DNA of 64,000 nt, taken from assembly GCF_004125825.1 (NCBI RefSeq), contig NZ_QQWI01000014.1, positions 1-64,000 of the forward strand. Direction: 5' to 3'. The DNA is from Fusibacter sp. A1. GTDB lineage: Bacteria > Bacillota > Clostridia > Peptostreptococcales > Acidaminobacteraceae. The translations under genes and the position numbers were made by a program. Under the pieces are notes generated by a model. The model did no database searches. It saw nothing but the letters and a program-made list of their open reading frames with translations, and was not told the DNA's origin. This document shows, one piece after another, positions 8,127 through 16,607 of the stretch (position 1 is its first letter; each line of letters begins with the position of its first letter).

Positions 8127-8209
8127 ATTCAAGAGTGTAGGGAGTTCTGCTTGTTCAGTCAGCATCATTAATCATGTTGCAGCATCCTACACTGCTTAAT
8201 GACTTGAAT
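8127..8209 (+). other. Folded leader of the recombinase transcript
   Basis: Two nested complementary pairs, ATTCAAG (8127-8133) with CTTGAAT (8203-8209) and GTGTAGG (8135-8141) with CCTACAC (8186-8192), enclose about 45 nt that contain further self-complementary words. The fold would lie in the 5' untranslated region of the recombinase mRNA. No known riboswitch class is recognised. Confidence 0.4.
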
Positions 8210-8247
8210 GAGAACTCAGTGAAATCTTGATGAGGGGAGGAAGGGAC

Positions 8248-8424
8248 ATGCCTAAGAAACAATCTAGGAGAGCTGCTGAGACTGTAAGTTCATGTAATGA
8301 AATGGATTTTAACACACTTGAACTAATTAATACGTTGGTAAATGTTCTATCAACTAATTTAATAACAAAAGGAGATGATCTAAATGAAAAGAAGAACAGC
8401 GATATACGCACGTGTATCAACTGA
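8248..8424 (+). CDS. Small protein overlapping the recombinase start
   Basis: This is a 58-aa ORF beginning MPKKQSRRAAET at an ATG with GGGGAGG about 8 nt upstream. It has a basic N-terminus and a hydrophobic/amphipathic middle (NTLELINTLVNVLSTNLI). It ends 41 bp inside the recombinase gene in another frame, so translation could be coupled. I recognise no family. Small proteins next to serine integrases are sometimes recombination directionality factors, but here that is only a positional guess. Confidence 0.5.
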   Translation: MPKKQSRRAAETVSSCNEMDFNTLELINTLVNVLSTNLITKGDDLNEKKNSDIRTCIN

Positions 8425-10045
8425 AATGCAAGCCGAGGAGGGCTATTCAATTGATGCCCAAGTCAGTAACGCAAGAATGAATTGTAAAAGCTTAGGAAAT
8501 GATGTCGTTGGTGTATATATTGACCGAGGCATATCTGGCAAAAGTATGGAAGCAAGACCAGAGTTTATGAGAATGATGAAGGATGCTGAAGCTGGGATCT
8601 TTGCTGAAATTGTTGTCTGGAAGTTAAACAGACTTTCACGAAGCCATATGGACTTACTTAAAATATACAACCAGCTAGAAGAATACGGAGTTAGCTTTAG
8701 ATCCATAACAGAACCATTTGATACTGGGAGTCCAACAGGCAAACTTGTGTTTAATATGCTGGCAAGTATAGGCGAGTTTGAACGTGAAACCATTGTTGAG
8801 AATGTTAAGAGTGGCATGAGACAGAAAGCACTACAAGGTTTTCATAATGGTGGCAAAATGCTTGGATATAGGTCTGTTGTTGATGAAGATACTTCAAAAT
8901 CTCAATTAACCATTATTGAGGATGAAGCATATGTTATTAGGTTGATTTACAGTATGTACGCTGATGGTAAAGGCGGCTACAAGGCTATTGCCAACTATCT
9001 TAATAGGAATGGCTTTAAAACCATTAAAGGCAACAATTTCAGTTTACATGCTGTTAGAGATATTCTCAGAAATCCAACATATGCTGGTAAAATCAGGTTC
9101 AACAAGTTCGTGGATTGTGCATCAAAGAAGCGCAAAGGAACTAATAAAGAGCTGATTGTTGTTGATGGTAACCATGAGGCAATAATTGATGAAGTTGTTT
9201 GGAATAAAGTGAAAAGCATCATTGATAAGAATACAGGTCGCAGATCCAAGATTCAGAAGGGAATATTACTACTATCTGGCTTGTTAAAGTGTCCTGAATG
9301 TGGTGCACCTATGGTTGCTGGTCGTTCAAGTAGAACTAGAAAAGACGGCACTAAGAAGAGATACACATTCTATCAATGCAATCGATTTAAAAGTTATGGC
9401 AGTGCAGAATGCCATGCTAATTCAGTAGGTGCTGATTATGCAGAAGTTACAGTGATTAAACGACTTAAAGACTTTGCATTCAATGAAGAAGTAATTGCTG
9501 AAGTTGTATCAAGAATTAACAATCAGATATCATCAAATGTTATTCCTCTAAGGAAAAGACTATCCCATCTTGAAACCGAACATCAGCAACTTAAAGGTAA
9601 GCGTGATAAGATATTTGAGCTTTATGAGGATGATATGATCAGTAGAGATAACTTGAAAGAGAGATTGGATGATTTAGATCAGAAACTAAATGAGAATTTG
9701 AGAATAACAACACATCTTAAGAGGCAGATAGACGATAATCTAATGACTCAGGAAGTACCGGTTGAAAGAGTTGTCGAGATCCTACAGAACTTTGGAAAAC
9801 TGATGGATATATCAACAAGGGAACAGCAGAAGCTACTACTAAATTTAGCAATAGAGAAAATCACTGTAACAACAAATAGGGAAATAGACCAAATAGAACT
9901 TAGATTTGATAAACATCTACAAAAGAATATACATGATAATGCGGAGGTATCTTCAGATGAAGAGCCTCCTTTCTTTATGCCCTTTATTCTGAATGTTGAT
10001 GCTGATTTAAGCGCTGAGCCCATTACAAATGACTTGATTAAGTGA
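8384..10045 (+). CDS. Large serine recombinase (integrase)
   Basis: This is a 553-aa site-specific recombinase. The N-terminal resolvase domain has IYARVSTEMQ with the nucleophile Ser12, then GISGKS, WKLNRLSR and the helix ending GEFERETIVENV (to about residue 145). The recombinase domain follows (NYLNRNGFKT..., about 190-285). A zinc ribbon uses CPECGAPM and later CNRF...C (about 303-345), and a long coiled coil covers about 395-450. Length and order match phage and ICE/IME integrases. ATG at 8384 has AAAGGAG upstream. The stop is 45 bp from attR, as expected for an integrase next to its site. It would exchange attL and attR at the central GA. Confidence 0.95.
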   Translation: MKRRTAIYARVSTEMQAEEGYSIDAQVSNARMNCKSLGNDVVGVYIDRGISGKSMEARPEFMRMMKDAEAGIFAEIVVWKLNRLSRSHMDLLKIYNQLEEYGVSFRSITEPFDTGSPTGKLVFNMLASIGEFERETIVENVKSGMRQKALQGFHNGGKMLGYRSVVDEDTSKSQLTIIEDEAYVIRLIYSMYADGKGGYKAIANYLNRNGFKTIKGNNFSLHAVRDILRNPTYAGKIRFNKFVDCASKKRKGTNKELIVVDGNHEAIIDEVVWNKVKSIIDKNTGRRSKIQKGILLLSGLLKCPECGAPMVAGRSSRTRKDGTKKRYTFYQCNRFKSYGSAECHANSVGADYAEVTVIKRLKDFAFNEEVIAEVVSRINNQISSNVIPLRKRLSHLETEHQQLKGKRDKIFELYEDDMISRDNLKERLDDLDQKLNENLRITTHLKRQIDDNLMTQEVPVERVVEILQNFGKLMDISTREQQKLLLNLAIEKITVTTNREIDQIELRFDKHLQKNIHDNAEVSSDEEPPFFMPFILNVDADLSAEPITNDLIK

Positions 10046-10090
10046 TAGAATTAAGCTATGAATGGTTATGCAAGATAAGTTGCAAGTAGG

Positions 10091-10142
10091 TGTTTACCGA
10101 TTGAAATGGTACGCAGAACCGTATAGTAAATAGATCAATCTC
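10091..10142. other. attR of the serine-recombinase element
   Basis: The inner half begins TGTTTACCG, 16 nt before the central GA (10116-10117), exactly mirroring CGGTAAACA in attL. The outer half is ACCGTATAGTAAATAG, which with the attL outer half gives an attB with symmetric inner arms TACGGT-GA-ACCGTA. Beyond it, 10143-10370 holds no gene that I recognise. Confidence 0.78.
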
Positions 10143-10370
10143 CATACATTGAAGTCTGTATGGTTATTATGAAAAAGAAATTGAATTAGAAATAACCACT
10201 TCATATCACCAATAAACAGACAACACATGTGGAGTGTGTAAGTATGAATTTGAATTAATCCTTTGAATTGAAACAAATCGGGCTGATAAATTAACCACTT
10301 CTCTATTAAGGCTCTGTTCCGTTGGTACTTATTTAAAATGCTACTACACCCAAGTGAATTTAAGAATAAA

Positions 10371-10411
10371 AAATCCGACAAAACTTTTGAAATAACAGTG
10401 TTGTCGGATTT
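10371..10411 (-). terminator. Terminator of ychF
   Basis: AAATCCGACAA (10371-10381) pairs perfectly with TTGTCGGATTT (10401-10411). On the minus strand the stem is followed by TTTATT. It lies 16 bp past the ychF stop. Confidence 0.8.
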
Positions 10412-10426
10412 GTGTTTTAGTGATTT

Positions 10427-11521
10427 TTATACGTTGAATCTGAAAAGAATCACATCGCCATCTTTAACCAGGTATTCCTTACCTTCAAGACGTACGTTGC
10501 CTTTTTCTTTAGCAGCTGCCATGGAGCCTGCTTCGATCAGGTGGTCGAAGTGGATGGTTTCTGCACGGATGAAGCCGCGTTCGATATCTGAGTGGATCTT
10601 GCCAGCGGCTTGAGGTGCTTTTGTGCCTCTTCTGATTGTCCATGCTCTGATTTCTTGTGGTCCTGCTGTTAAGAAACTGATTAGGTCAAGCAGGTGGTAG
10701 CATGCGCGAACCAATTTGTCGAGTCCGGCTTCTGTGATGCCTAGCTCGCTTAAGAAGTCCTGTCTTTCTTCGTCGTCCAAATCAGAAAGTTCTTCTTCGA
10801 TTTTAGCGCAAAAGGTGATGACTTCGGCGTCTTCTGTTGATGCGAACTCTCGTACCTTTTCAACGTACGCGTTGTGCGAACCATCATCTAAAAGGTCGTC
10901 TTCTGAAATGTTTGCTGCGTAGATGATCGGTTTGTATGATAACATATCAAGCGACTTTACAAATTTTTCTGAATCTTGGTCAAGCTCCATCGTTCTTGCA
11001 GAACGGCCTTCGTTAAGCAGTTCGCTGATTTCTGTAAGCAGTTCCATTTCCTTTTGAAGCGTCTTGTCTGCCTTAGCGGCTTTTCTTGTCTTTTCAAGTC
11101 TTCTTGAAATCATCTCGGCGTCTGAAAGGATCAGTTCGAGATTGATTGTTTCAATGTCGCGGATAGGATCGATGCTGCCGTCCACGTGAACGACGTTTGG
11201 ATCGTCAAAACATCTTACGACATGTACGATCGCTGCGACTTCGCGGATGTGGGCAAGGAACTTGTTTCCTAGGCCCTCGCCCTTTGATGCTCCTTTTACT
11301 AGACCGGCGATATCATAAAACTCAATTGCCGTAGGTACGATTTTTTTAGAATCGTACATATCTCTTAGCACTTTCAATCGGCTATCTGGAACAGATACGA
11401 CTCCGACATTTGGCTCGATGGTACAGAATGGGTAGTTGGCAGCTTCTGCTCCTGCTTGTGTGATCGCATTAAAGAGCGTGCTCTTTCCTACGTTTGGTAA
11501 TCCTACTATGCCGAGTTTCAT
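10427..11521 (-). CDS. ychF: Ribosome-binding ATPase/GTPase YchF
   Basis: This 364-aa member of the OBG/YchF family is a translation-associated P-loop NTPase that binds the ribosome and prefers ATP. It starts [21 protein letters not shown], with the G1 loop GLPNVGKS at residues 7-14. G3 is [19 protein letters not shown]. The usual NKxD is replaced by the YchF-type region around IIYAANISE. The C-terminal TGS domain includes [18 protein letters not shown], and the end RFNV is typical. Full length. It is single, with its own promoter (11591-11618) and terminator. It is the first clearly chromosomal gene right of the element. Confidence 0.97.
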   Translation of the reverse strand: MKLGIVGLPNVGKSTLFNAITQAGAEAANYPFCTIEPNVGVVSVPDSRLKVLRDMYDSKKIVPTAIEFYDIAGLVKGASKGEGLGNKFLAHIREVAAIVHVVRCFDDPNVVHVDGSIDPIRDIETINLELILSDAEMISRRLEKTRKAAKADKTLQKEMELLTEISELLNEGRSARTMELDQDSEKFVKSLDMLSYKPIIYAANISEDDLLDDGSHNAYVEKVREFASTEDAEVITFCAKIEEELSDLDDEERQDFLSELGITEAGLDKLVRACYHLLDLISFLTAGPQEIRAWTIRRGTKAPQAAGKIHSDIERGFIRAETIHFDHLIEAGSMAAAKEKGNVRLEGKEYLVKDGDVILFRFNV

Positions 11522-11590
11522 ATTAATCTTCCTCTCTATTTTAAATCACGAAGTTTGGTCTATGTGATTTATCTAATTAGTCAACACTGT

Positions 11591-11618
11591 ATTATAAACC
11601 ATTTTGACTAAAATGCAA
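11591..11618 (-). promoter_or_regulatory. Promoter of ychF
   Basis: On the minus strand, TTGCAT, a 16-nt spacer and TATAAT lie about 70 bp upstream of the ychF start. Confidence 0.55.
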
Positions 11619-11803
11619 AGTAAGTTACTTTAACTATCGATTAATATCGGATCTTTTGATATTTCAACTGAATGTTGATGAAAATTCAGTTTAAGAAAAA
11701 GATAATGGGTAAGAAAGAAAAGATGAAGAGCTTCTTTGTTGACAACAAGAGGTGAATTACTGGTTTTGATCGCATAGTTGAGAGGAAGTTTGAAGGAGAG
11801 ATT

Positions 11804-13591
11804 ATGAAAAAAGTACTTAACGGCAACGAAGCAGTGGCTCGGGGGTTTTACGAGGCGGGTGGTCTTGTCAGTGCAAGTTATCCTGGCTCCCCGACGGTAG
11901 AAATCATTCAAACCTTGATTGATGAATACGATGAAATTTACGCGGAGTTTTCAATTAATGAAAAGGTGGCGGTTGAAGTTGGAATCGGCGCATCGATTGC
12001 CGGTGCCCGGACTCTAGTCGCCATGAAGCACGTCGGTGTCAATGTTGCGATGGATCCGCTAATGACCTTTACCCAAACCCCGATCAACGGAGGCTTTGTA
12101 CTGATAAGCGGAGATGATCCTGGAATGTCCAGTTCTCAAAATGAACAGGACAACCGCATTCTTGCTAAGTTTGCGCACATGTGCGTGTTCGATCCGGGTG
12201 ATGCAATGGAAGCGAAGGTGATGACAAAAGAGGCGCTTTCGATAAGTGAAACATTCGGACTCCCTGTGATGGTGAGGATGACCTCACGCGTTTGTCACTC
12301 AAGATCCATCGTGGAGCTTGAAGATCGTGTGGACAGAGTTGTTTCGGGATTTTCAAAAAAAATCGAGGATTACGGCATGATACCGCCGCACACCTTTAAA
12401 AAGCAGTATGAGATGAAAAACCGCATAGCTAAGCTACAAGACTTTATCGAGTCTTCCCCTATCAACAGGTTGGAAGATGATTACCGATCGGACGTCTTGA
12501 TAGTGACTTCGGGACTGATGTATCAAAATTTGAAAGAACTGAATCTGAAACTTGACGTACTCAAGCTAGGAGTCGTTTATCCGCTTCCTATAGAGCAGAT
12601 ACGCGCCCTTAAAAAGCGGTATGCGCGAGTGATTGTGATAGAAGAGATGATGCCGTTTATAGAGGATGAGCTGAAGATCCACGGGATAGCCTGTGAAGGT
12701 AAGGAGTTCTTCAGTTTCACCGGCGAGCTGATGAGTGAGGCCATCCTAAAGGGTTTGGAAGGCGCAGGAGCCGTCGAAGCGAATGACGCGGAGGTGATTG
12801 AAGCTACTGAAACGGTCAACAGGTTCAGCATGTTCTGTGCCGGTTGCCCCCACCGTCCTGTCTTTGATATTCTTAAGAAAAACAAAGTAAGTGTGATCGG
12901 CGATATCGGTTGCTATTCCTTGGCGGTGCTTGAACCCTTCGAGCTTGTAAACACCATCATCAGCATGGGCGCATCCATTGGCATGATGAAGGGGATGAGC
13001 AAGGCTTATCAGATGGCAGAAAGACAGGAACCGCTTGTCGCAGTCATCGGTGACGGCACCTTTTACCATTCTGGAATGACCGGTATGCTCAATTTGCTGC
13101 ATCAGTTGGATCCAGATTATAATCTGACCCTGCTAATACTAAACAACGGCACAACCGCGATGACGGGTGGACAACAGACTGCAAGCTCAGGCTACTATAC
13201 GGATAAGTCGGATATGAAAGTGGACATGGAGACACTGATCAGATCTATGGGATTTGAACGGTTTAAACGTGTGGACCAGTTTGAGTATAAGGCTGCAAAA
13301 AAGGTGATTGATGAGGAACTGAAGTACGAGGGCTTAAGCATCGTCATGACGACCCGAGCTTGTGCGCTACAGTACAAGATTGTAAAGCCGCATTATGTGG
13401 TGGATCCGGACATCTGTATCGGATGCAGGTCGTGTCTGAAGACAAATTGTCCTCCGATACTGATGAAGGCGTACGAGGGGCATGATAAACTGAAATCGTC
13501 AATCGCAAAAGAGATGTGTGTAGGATGTTCTGTATGTGCGCAGGTCTGTCCTGTAGGCGCCATAAAATCATCAAGCGCCGGGGAGGTATAG
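11804..13591 (+). CDS. iorA: Indolepyruvate:ferredoxin oxidoreductase alpha subunit
   Basis: This 595-aa subunit binds thiamine diphosphate and oxidises aryl-pyruvates from aromatic amino acid breakdown to aryl-acetyl-CoA, reducing ferredoxin. The N-terminal pyrimidine-binding domain has GNEAVARGFYEAG and SYPGSPTVEI. The ThDP site is GDIGCYSLAV plus GDGTFYHSGM and LNNGTTAMTGGQ (about 370-460). The C-terminus has two ferredoxin-like clusters: CIGCRSCLKTNCPP and CVGCSVCAQVCPVGA. ATG at 11804 follows GAAGGAGAG. The stop abuts the iorB start directly, so the two are co-translated. It indicates anaerobic amino acid fermentation. Confidence 0.95.
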   Translation: MKKVLNGNEAVARGFYEAGGLVSASYPGSPTVEIIQTLIDEYDEIYAEFSINEKVAVEVGIGASIAGARTLVAMKHVGVNVAMDPLMTFTQTPINGGFVLISGDDPGMSSSQNEQDNRILAKFAHMCVFDPGDAMEAKVMTKEALSISETFGLPVMVRMTSRVCHSRSIVELEDRVDRVVSGFSKKIEDYGMIPPHTFKKQYEMKNRIAKLQDFIESSPINRLEDDYRSDVLIVTSGLMYQNLKELNLKLDVLKLGVVYPLPIEQIRALKKRYARVIVIEEMMPFIEDELKIHGIACEGKEFFSFTGELMSEAILKGLEGAGAVEANDAEVIEATETVNRFSMFCAGCPHRPVFDILKKNKVSVIGDIGCYSLAVLEPFELVNTIISMGASIGMMKGMSKAYQMAERQEPLVAVIGDGTFYHSGMTGMLNLLHQLDPDYNLTLLILNNGTTAMTGGQQTASSGYYTDKSDMKVDMETLIRSMGFERFKRVDQFEYKAAKKVIDEELKYEGLSIVMTTRACALQYKIVKPHYVVDPDICIGCRSCLKTNCPPILMKAYEGHDKLKSSIAKEMCVGCSVCAQVCPVGAIKSSSAGEV

Positions 13592-14164
13592 ATGAAAAGT
13601 TATAATATCATTTTAGCGGGCGTAGGTGGGCAGGGTCTGGTCTTGACGACCAAAATACTTGCCGAGGTCGCACTCAAAGCAGGCTATAGCGTTAAGACAA
13701 ATGACGTGATCGGACTCTCACAGCGTGGTGGAAAGGTCTGGGGTAGTGTGAAAATGGATTCAGAGGTATTCTCTCCTAATATCGCAGTGGGTCAAGCGGA
13801 TTTTGTCATTGGTTTCGAACCACTTGAGGCCTATAGGCACTGTTACTTTTTAAGAAAAAAGGGTACAATAATAGTAAACACACATAAAATACCACCAATC
13901 CCTGTGATGTTCGAGCAGGTTGCTTATCCAGAGGATATTTATGAGAAGCTGGATGCTGAATATGAGCTTGTGAAGATTGAAGCTGTTGAAGAAGCGATGA
14001 AACTAGGTAATGTGAAAGTCGCCAACACTTTTCTTCTGGGGGCGCTTGCTTCTAGGATGATGATCGATAAGTCGATCTGGATTGAGGCGATCAGTGAGAA
14101 TGTGCCAAGGAAAACTGTCGAGGCCAATCTTAAGGCATTCGACGCGTATTTTGAAAAACAATAG
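13592..14164 (+). CDS. iorB: Indolepyruvate:ferredoxin oxidoreductase beta subunit
   Basis: This 190-aa gamma-type subunit of the 2-oxoacid:ferredoxin oxidoreductase family pairs with IorA. It opens IILAGVGGQGLVLTTKILAE, the glycine-rich signature of this family, and has GLSQRGGKVWGSVK near residue 44. Its ATG is the base after the iorA stop, and its ribosome site GGGGAGG lies within the end of iorA, a sign of tight coupling. Twelve bases separate it from the next gene, so iorA, iorB and the zinc-ribbon gene probably form one operon ending at 14616. Confidence 0.94.
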   Translation: MKSYNIILAGVGGQGLVLTTKILAEVALKAGYSVKTNDVIGLSQRGGKVWGSVKMDSEVFSPNIAVGQADFVIGFEPLEAYRHCYFLRKKGTIIVNTHKIPPIPVMFEQVAYPEDIYEKLDAEYELVKIEAVEEAMKLGNVKVANTFLLGALASRMMIDKSIWIEAISENVPRKTVEANLKAFDAYFEKQ

Positions 14165-14175
14165 GAGGTTAAAGC

Positions 14176-14565
14176 ATGGATTTGATGAATAAGTTCAGTA
14201 AAGCGATCAACAAAGCATCAGAAAAAGCAGGAGAACTGACGCAACAGGCCAAGTTCAAAGTGGATGAGCAGAAGTTGAAGAATCAGATTTCATCTAAATA
14301 CAAGCATCTAGGCGAAAAAATCTACTTCACTAAAAAGGAGAATTTTTCAAATGAGGAGTTGATGAACGCCATCGACCAACATGTAGAGGAAATCGATCTT
14401 TTAATGGATGCGCTTAAACAGTTGTCTGAAGAAATGGCAGCTATTCCTGAAGAAAAGAAACCAACGGTTGAAGAAGATATTGCTTCACTTTGTTGTGAGA
14501 ACTGTGGGGCTGATTTAGTCGAGGGTGCGGCATATTGCCCGTCTTGTGGAACGAAAATAGAGTAA
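14176..14565 (+). CDS. Coiled-coil protein with C-terminal zinc ribbon
   Basis: This 129-aa protein has a helical, charged N-terminal two-thirds (about residues 1-95, heptad-like), then a short acidic linker and a zinc ribbon CENCGADL...YCPSCGTKI using four cysteines in two CxxC knuckles. I know of no assigned function; similar small proteins are common in Clostridia. It lies 12 bp after iorB, has AGGAGG upstream of its ATG, and is followed by a terminator, so it is the last gene of the ior operon. Confidence 0.8.
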   Translation: MDLMNKFSKAINKASEKAGELTQQAKFKVDEQKLKNQISSKYKHLGEKIYFTKKENFSNEELMNAIDQHVEEIDLLMDALKQLSEEMAAIPEEKKPTVEEDIASLCCENCGADLVEGAAYCPSCGTKIE

Positions 14566-14583
14566 ATGAAGACTAAAAGTTAT

Positions 14584-14616
14584 GGAATGGCAGCTGTTGG
14601 CTTGCCATTCCTTTTT
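14584..14616 (+). terminator. Terminator of the ior operon
   Basis: GGAATGGCA and TGCCATTCC form a 9-bp perfect stem with a 10-nt loop, followed by TTTTT. Confidence 0.85.
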
Positions 14617-14682
14617 CTTGCGATTTTATCCATACTCGTATACACTAGTAAAAGATTGACTAATTGAAAAGAGGTGTATTCT

Positions 14683-15420
14683 ATGAATCCAGTAGCATTT
14701 GAAGTATTCGGCATAGCGATAAGGTGGTACGGTATCATCATGGCGACTGCGATGTTGTTAGGTGTTGTCATTGCAGGTTACCGGGCCAGAAAAAACGGGT
14801 ATGACGAAAATCTAATCATCGACCTTGCATTAATAGCCTTACCAGTCGCTGTAATCTGCGCAAGACTTTATTATGTGGCATTCGAGTGGGAGCATTACGC
14901 AGGTGATCTCATGAAAATCATCAACGTCAGAGAAGGCGGCTTGGCAATCCACGGTGGAGTGATCGGTGGTGTGCTGGCAGGTGTGATTTTTACAAAAGTT
15001 AAAAAGGTGAACACTTGGAAACTTGCCGATATCGCGGCGCCTTCTATAATACTTGGGCAGGCTATAGGCAGATGGGGAAATTTCGTCAATCAGGAAGCAC
15101 ACGGCGGACCGACCAACCTACCTTGGGGTATCATGGTGGACGGGGTGAAGGTACATCCTACATTCTTGTATGAATCCATCTGGAACCTACTTGTCTTTGC
15201 AGGTTTGTTACTCTTTGAAAAGCATAAGAAGTTTCATGGTGAGCTTATGTGCCTGTATGTCATCTTCTATTCGATCGGTAGATTCTTTATCGAAGGCTTA
15301 AGAACTGACAGCCTGATGATTGGACCGCTTAGAACTGCTCAGATGATATCACTATTACTGATCGTTGTCTGTTCGGGTATTATCTACATCGGTAGAAAAA
15401 GAGCGGGTGCCAAGCTTTAA
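14683..15420 (+). CDS. lgt: Prolipoprotein diacylglyceryl transferase
   Basis: This 245-aa integral membrane enzyme moves a diacylglyceryl group from phosphatidylglycerol to the lipobox cysteine of prelipoproteins. Signature stretches are IRWYGIIMA, REGGLAIHGGVIGG and the Lgt motif GRWGNFVNQEAHGG, with FLYESIWN and the GRFFIEGLRTDSL loop. About seven hydrophobic segments. ATG at 14683 is chosen over an in-frame GTG at 14674 because AAGAGG (14669-14674) is correctly spaced only for the ATG. PstS in this window has a lipobox and is a likely substrate. Confidence 0.96.
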   Translation: MNPVAFEVFGIAIRWYGIIMATAMLLGVVIAGYRARKNGYDENLIIDLALIALPVAVICARLYYVAFEWEHYAGDLMKIINVREGGLAIHGGVIGGVLAGVIFTKVKKVNTWKLADIAAPSIILGQAIGRWGNFVNQEAHGGPTNLPWGIMVDGVKVHPTFLYESIWNLLVFAGLLLFEKHKKFHGELMCLYVIFYSIGRFFIEGLRTDSLMIGPLRTAQMISLLLIVVCSGIIYIGRKRAGAKL

Positions 15421-15450
15421 TCTTATTTTATATTTTGGGAAAATGTTTTC

Positions 15451-15479
15451 TTGACATTAAAAAAAAGCTTTGCTACTAT
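15451..15479 (+). promoter_or_regulatory. Promoter of glcT
   Basis: TTGACA, a 17-nt spacer and TACTAT form a strong sigma-A promoter; transcription would begin just before the RAT element at 15494. Confidence 0.75.
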
Positions 15480-15493
15480 TATAGTAACCTAAA

Positions 15494-15560
15494 CGGTGTG
15501 TTACTGGTAAAGCAGGCATAAACCTATTGAGCAGATTCTCGGTATGTTTATGCTTTTTTT
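15494..15560 (+). promoter_or_regulatory. RAT antiterminator / terminator switch before glcT
   Basis: The sequence around GGTGTGTTACTGGTAAAG resembles ribonucleic antiterminator targets of the BglG/LicT/GlcT family. Its end overlaps the left arm of an intrinsic terminator: GCATAAAC (15516-15523) with GTTTATGC (15546-15553), then at least seven T. Binding of the antiterminator protein would favour the RAT fold and allow readthrough. Placed before the antiterminator's own gene, it implies autoregulation. Confidence 0.8.
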
Positions 15561-15574
15561 TATTGGAGGAACAA

Positions 15575-16414
15575 ATGACATATGAAATCATAAAAGTAAT
15601 GAATAACAATGTCATACTTGTCAGAGTCGAAAAAAGCAGTGAAGAATGCATGCTCATTGGAAAAGGTTTAGGCTTTGGTCGTAGAACAGGCGAAGTGATC
15701 ACCACCGAAGAGGATAAGATCGAAAAAAAGTATTATGCGACGGATGAATCTGGAAAAACTTCTTATATCGAACTGCTTAAGCATGTAGATAGGGCGGTTA
15801 TCGGGGTCGGCGAAGAATTTATCGCCGAAGCGGAGTCGGTTTTGGGCAAATTGAGTGAGCAAGTCCATGTCGTATTGATCGACCATATCGCTTTTGCCAT
15901 TAATCGAGTGCGTGAGGATATGGTGATCGACAATCCCTTTCTATTTGAAATACGGACGCTATATCCAAAGGAATATGAACTGGGCTTAAAGGCGGTTGAA
16001 CGAATCAACAGCGAGTTCATGATCTATCTTCCACCCGATGAGGCAGGCTTTATCGCACTTCATCTATATGCGGCAAGAAAAAACTCAGCGGTGAAAGACG
16101 CTGTGAAGCAAACAAGAATCATGACCGAGGTCATGCAGTATATCGAAAAAATAATGAAGAAGGATCTAAAAGCCGACGAATATGCATATATCAGACTGTT
16201 GAACCATATGCGGGGCGCTATCGACAGGTATCAAAAGGGGATTGAAACAGTCAATCCGCTGCTGAAGAGCATCAAGTCGGAAATGCCCATATCCTATAAG
16301 CTAGCAAAGCAGGTAGGTCAGTTCTTAAGGCAGGAGTTCAGTTGGGATTTCGGAGAGCATGAATTGGGGTATCTCACAATTCATATCGAACGGATCAGAT
16401 CTATAAAAGAATAA
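15575..16414 (+). CDS. glcT: BglG/GlcT-family transcription antiterminator
   Basis: This 279-aa protein has an N-terminal RNA-binding CAT domain (residues 1-55, MTYEIIKVMNNNVILV, GKGLGFGRRTG) and two PTS regulation domains. The conserved phosphorylatable histidines are visible in LIDHIAFAI and FIALHLYAA (PRD1) and LLNHMRGAI and LTIHIERI (PRD2). In the family, phosphorylation by EII and HPr proteins couples RNA binding to sugar transport. ATG at 15575 follows GGAGG, inside the longer frame from 15527. It lies between two RAT elements, upstream of the PTS transporter it very likely controls. Confidence 0.9.
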   Translation: MTYEIIKVMNNNVILVRVEKSSEECMLIGKGLGFGRRTGEVITTEEDKIEKKYYATDESGKTSYIELLKHVDRAVIGVGEEFIAEAESVLGKLSEQVHVVLIDHIAFAINRVREDMVIDNPFLFEIRTLYPKEYELGLKAVERINSEFMIYLPPDEAGFIALHLYAARKNSAVKDAVKQTRIMTEVMQYIEKIMKKDLKADEYAYIRLLNHMRGAIDRYQKGIETVNPLLKSIKSEMPISYKLAKQVGQFLRQEFSWDFGEHELGYLTIHIERIRSIKE

Positions 16415-16478
16415 AACGTGTAACTGTTAAATCAGGCATGAGTTTAAGGAATAAACCCCTTTTACTCATGCCTTTTTT
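16414..16478 (+). promoter_or_regulatory. RAT antiterminator / terminator switch before the PTS gene
   Basis: A RAT-like run (AACGTGTAACTGTTAAATC) starts at the glcT stop and overlaps GGCATGAGT (16435-16443). This pairs with ACTCATGCC (16464-16472), followed by TTTTTT. It matches the first RAT in layout and in the core GTGT.ACTG..AA. It lies 130 bp before the transporter start. I see no strong promoter between glcT and this site, so readthrough from glcT may supply the transcript. Confidence 0.8.
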
Positions 16479-16607
16479 AATCCCCCTTTACTGAAGGCGA
16501 TTCATAGGGTGGGAGCATATAAACGTATCGTACAAAGCGACAGGGGGGACTTGGATCTTTGATTCGATAAGGTCATTATCATACTATTTGAAGGAGGAAT
16601 TATTATT

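Larger units (their letters stand above)
2106..10115. mobile_element. 8.0-kb integrated element carrying a flagellin gene
   Basis: The element is bounded by attL and attR and contains, in order: flagellin, RadC-like protein, HIRAN protein, gene II/X-like replication protein (minus), Cro/CI-type repressor (minus), small ORF and large serine recombinase. Recombinase at one end with repressor next to it is a typical integrative-element layout. No capsid, tail, portal, Zot-like ATPase, VirB-type or FtsK-type transfer gene is visible, so it would be a satellite or mobilisable element that uses a helper, or one spread by transformation. The boundary is supported by the reconstructed symmetric attP; activity is unknown. 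Confidence 0.78.

Noticed and set aside
8384-10045. Sporulation-type (SpoIVCA) recombinase removing an intervening element from a gene
   Set aside because: The reconstructed attB does not join two parts of a recognisable gene; a repressor and mobile-element genes are present.
12165-13574. Several long reverse-strand frames inside iorA
   Set aside because: They are antisense shadows without ribosome sites or family motifs.
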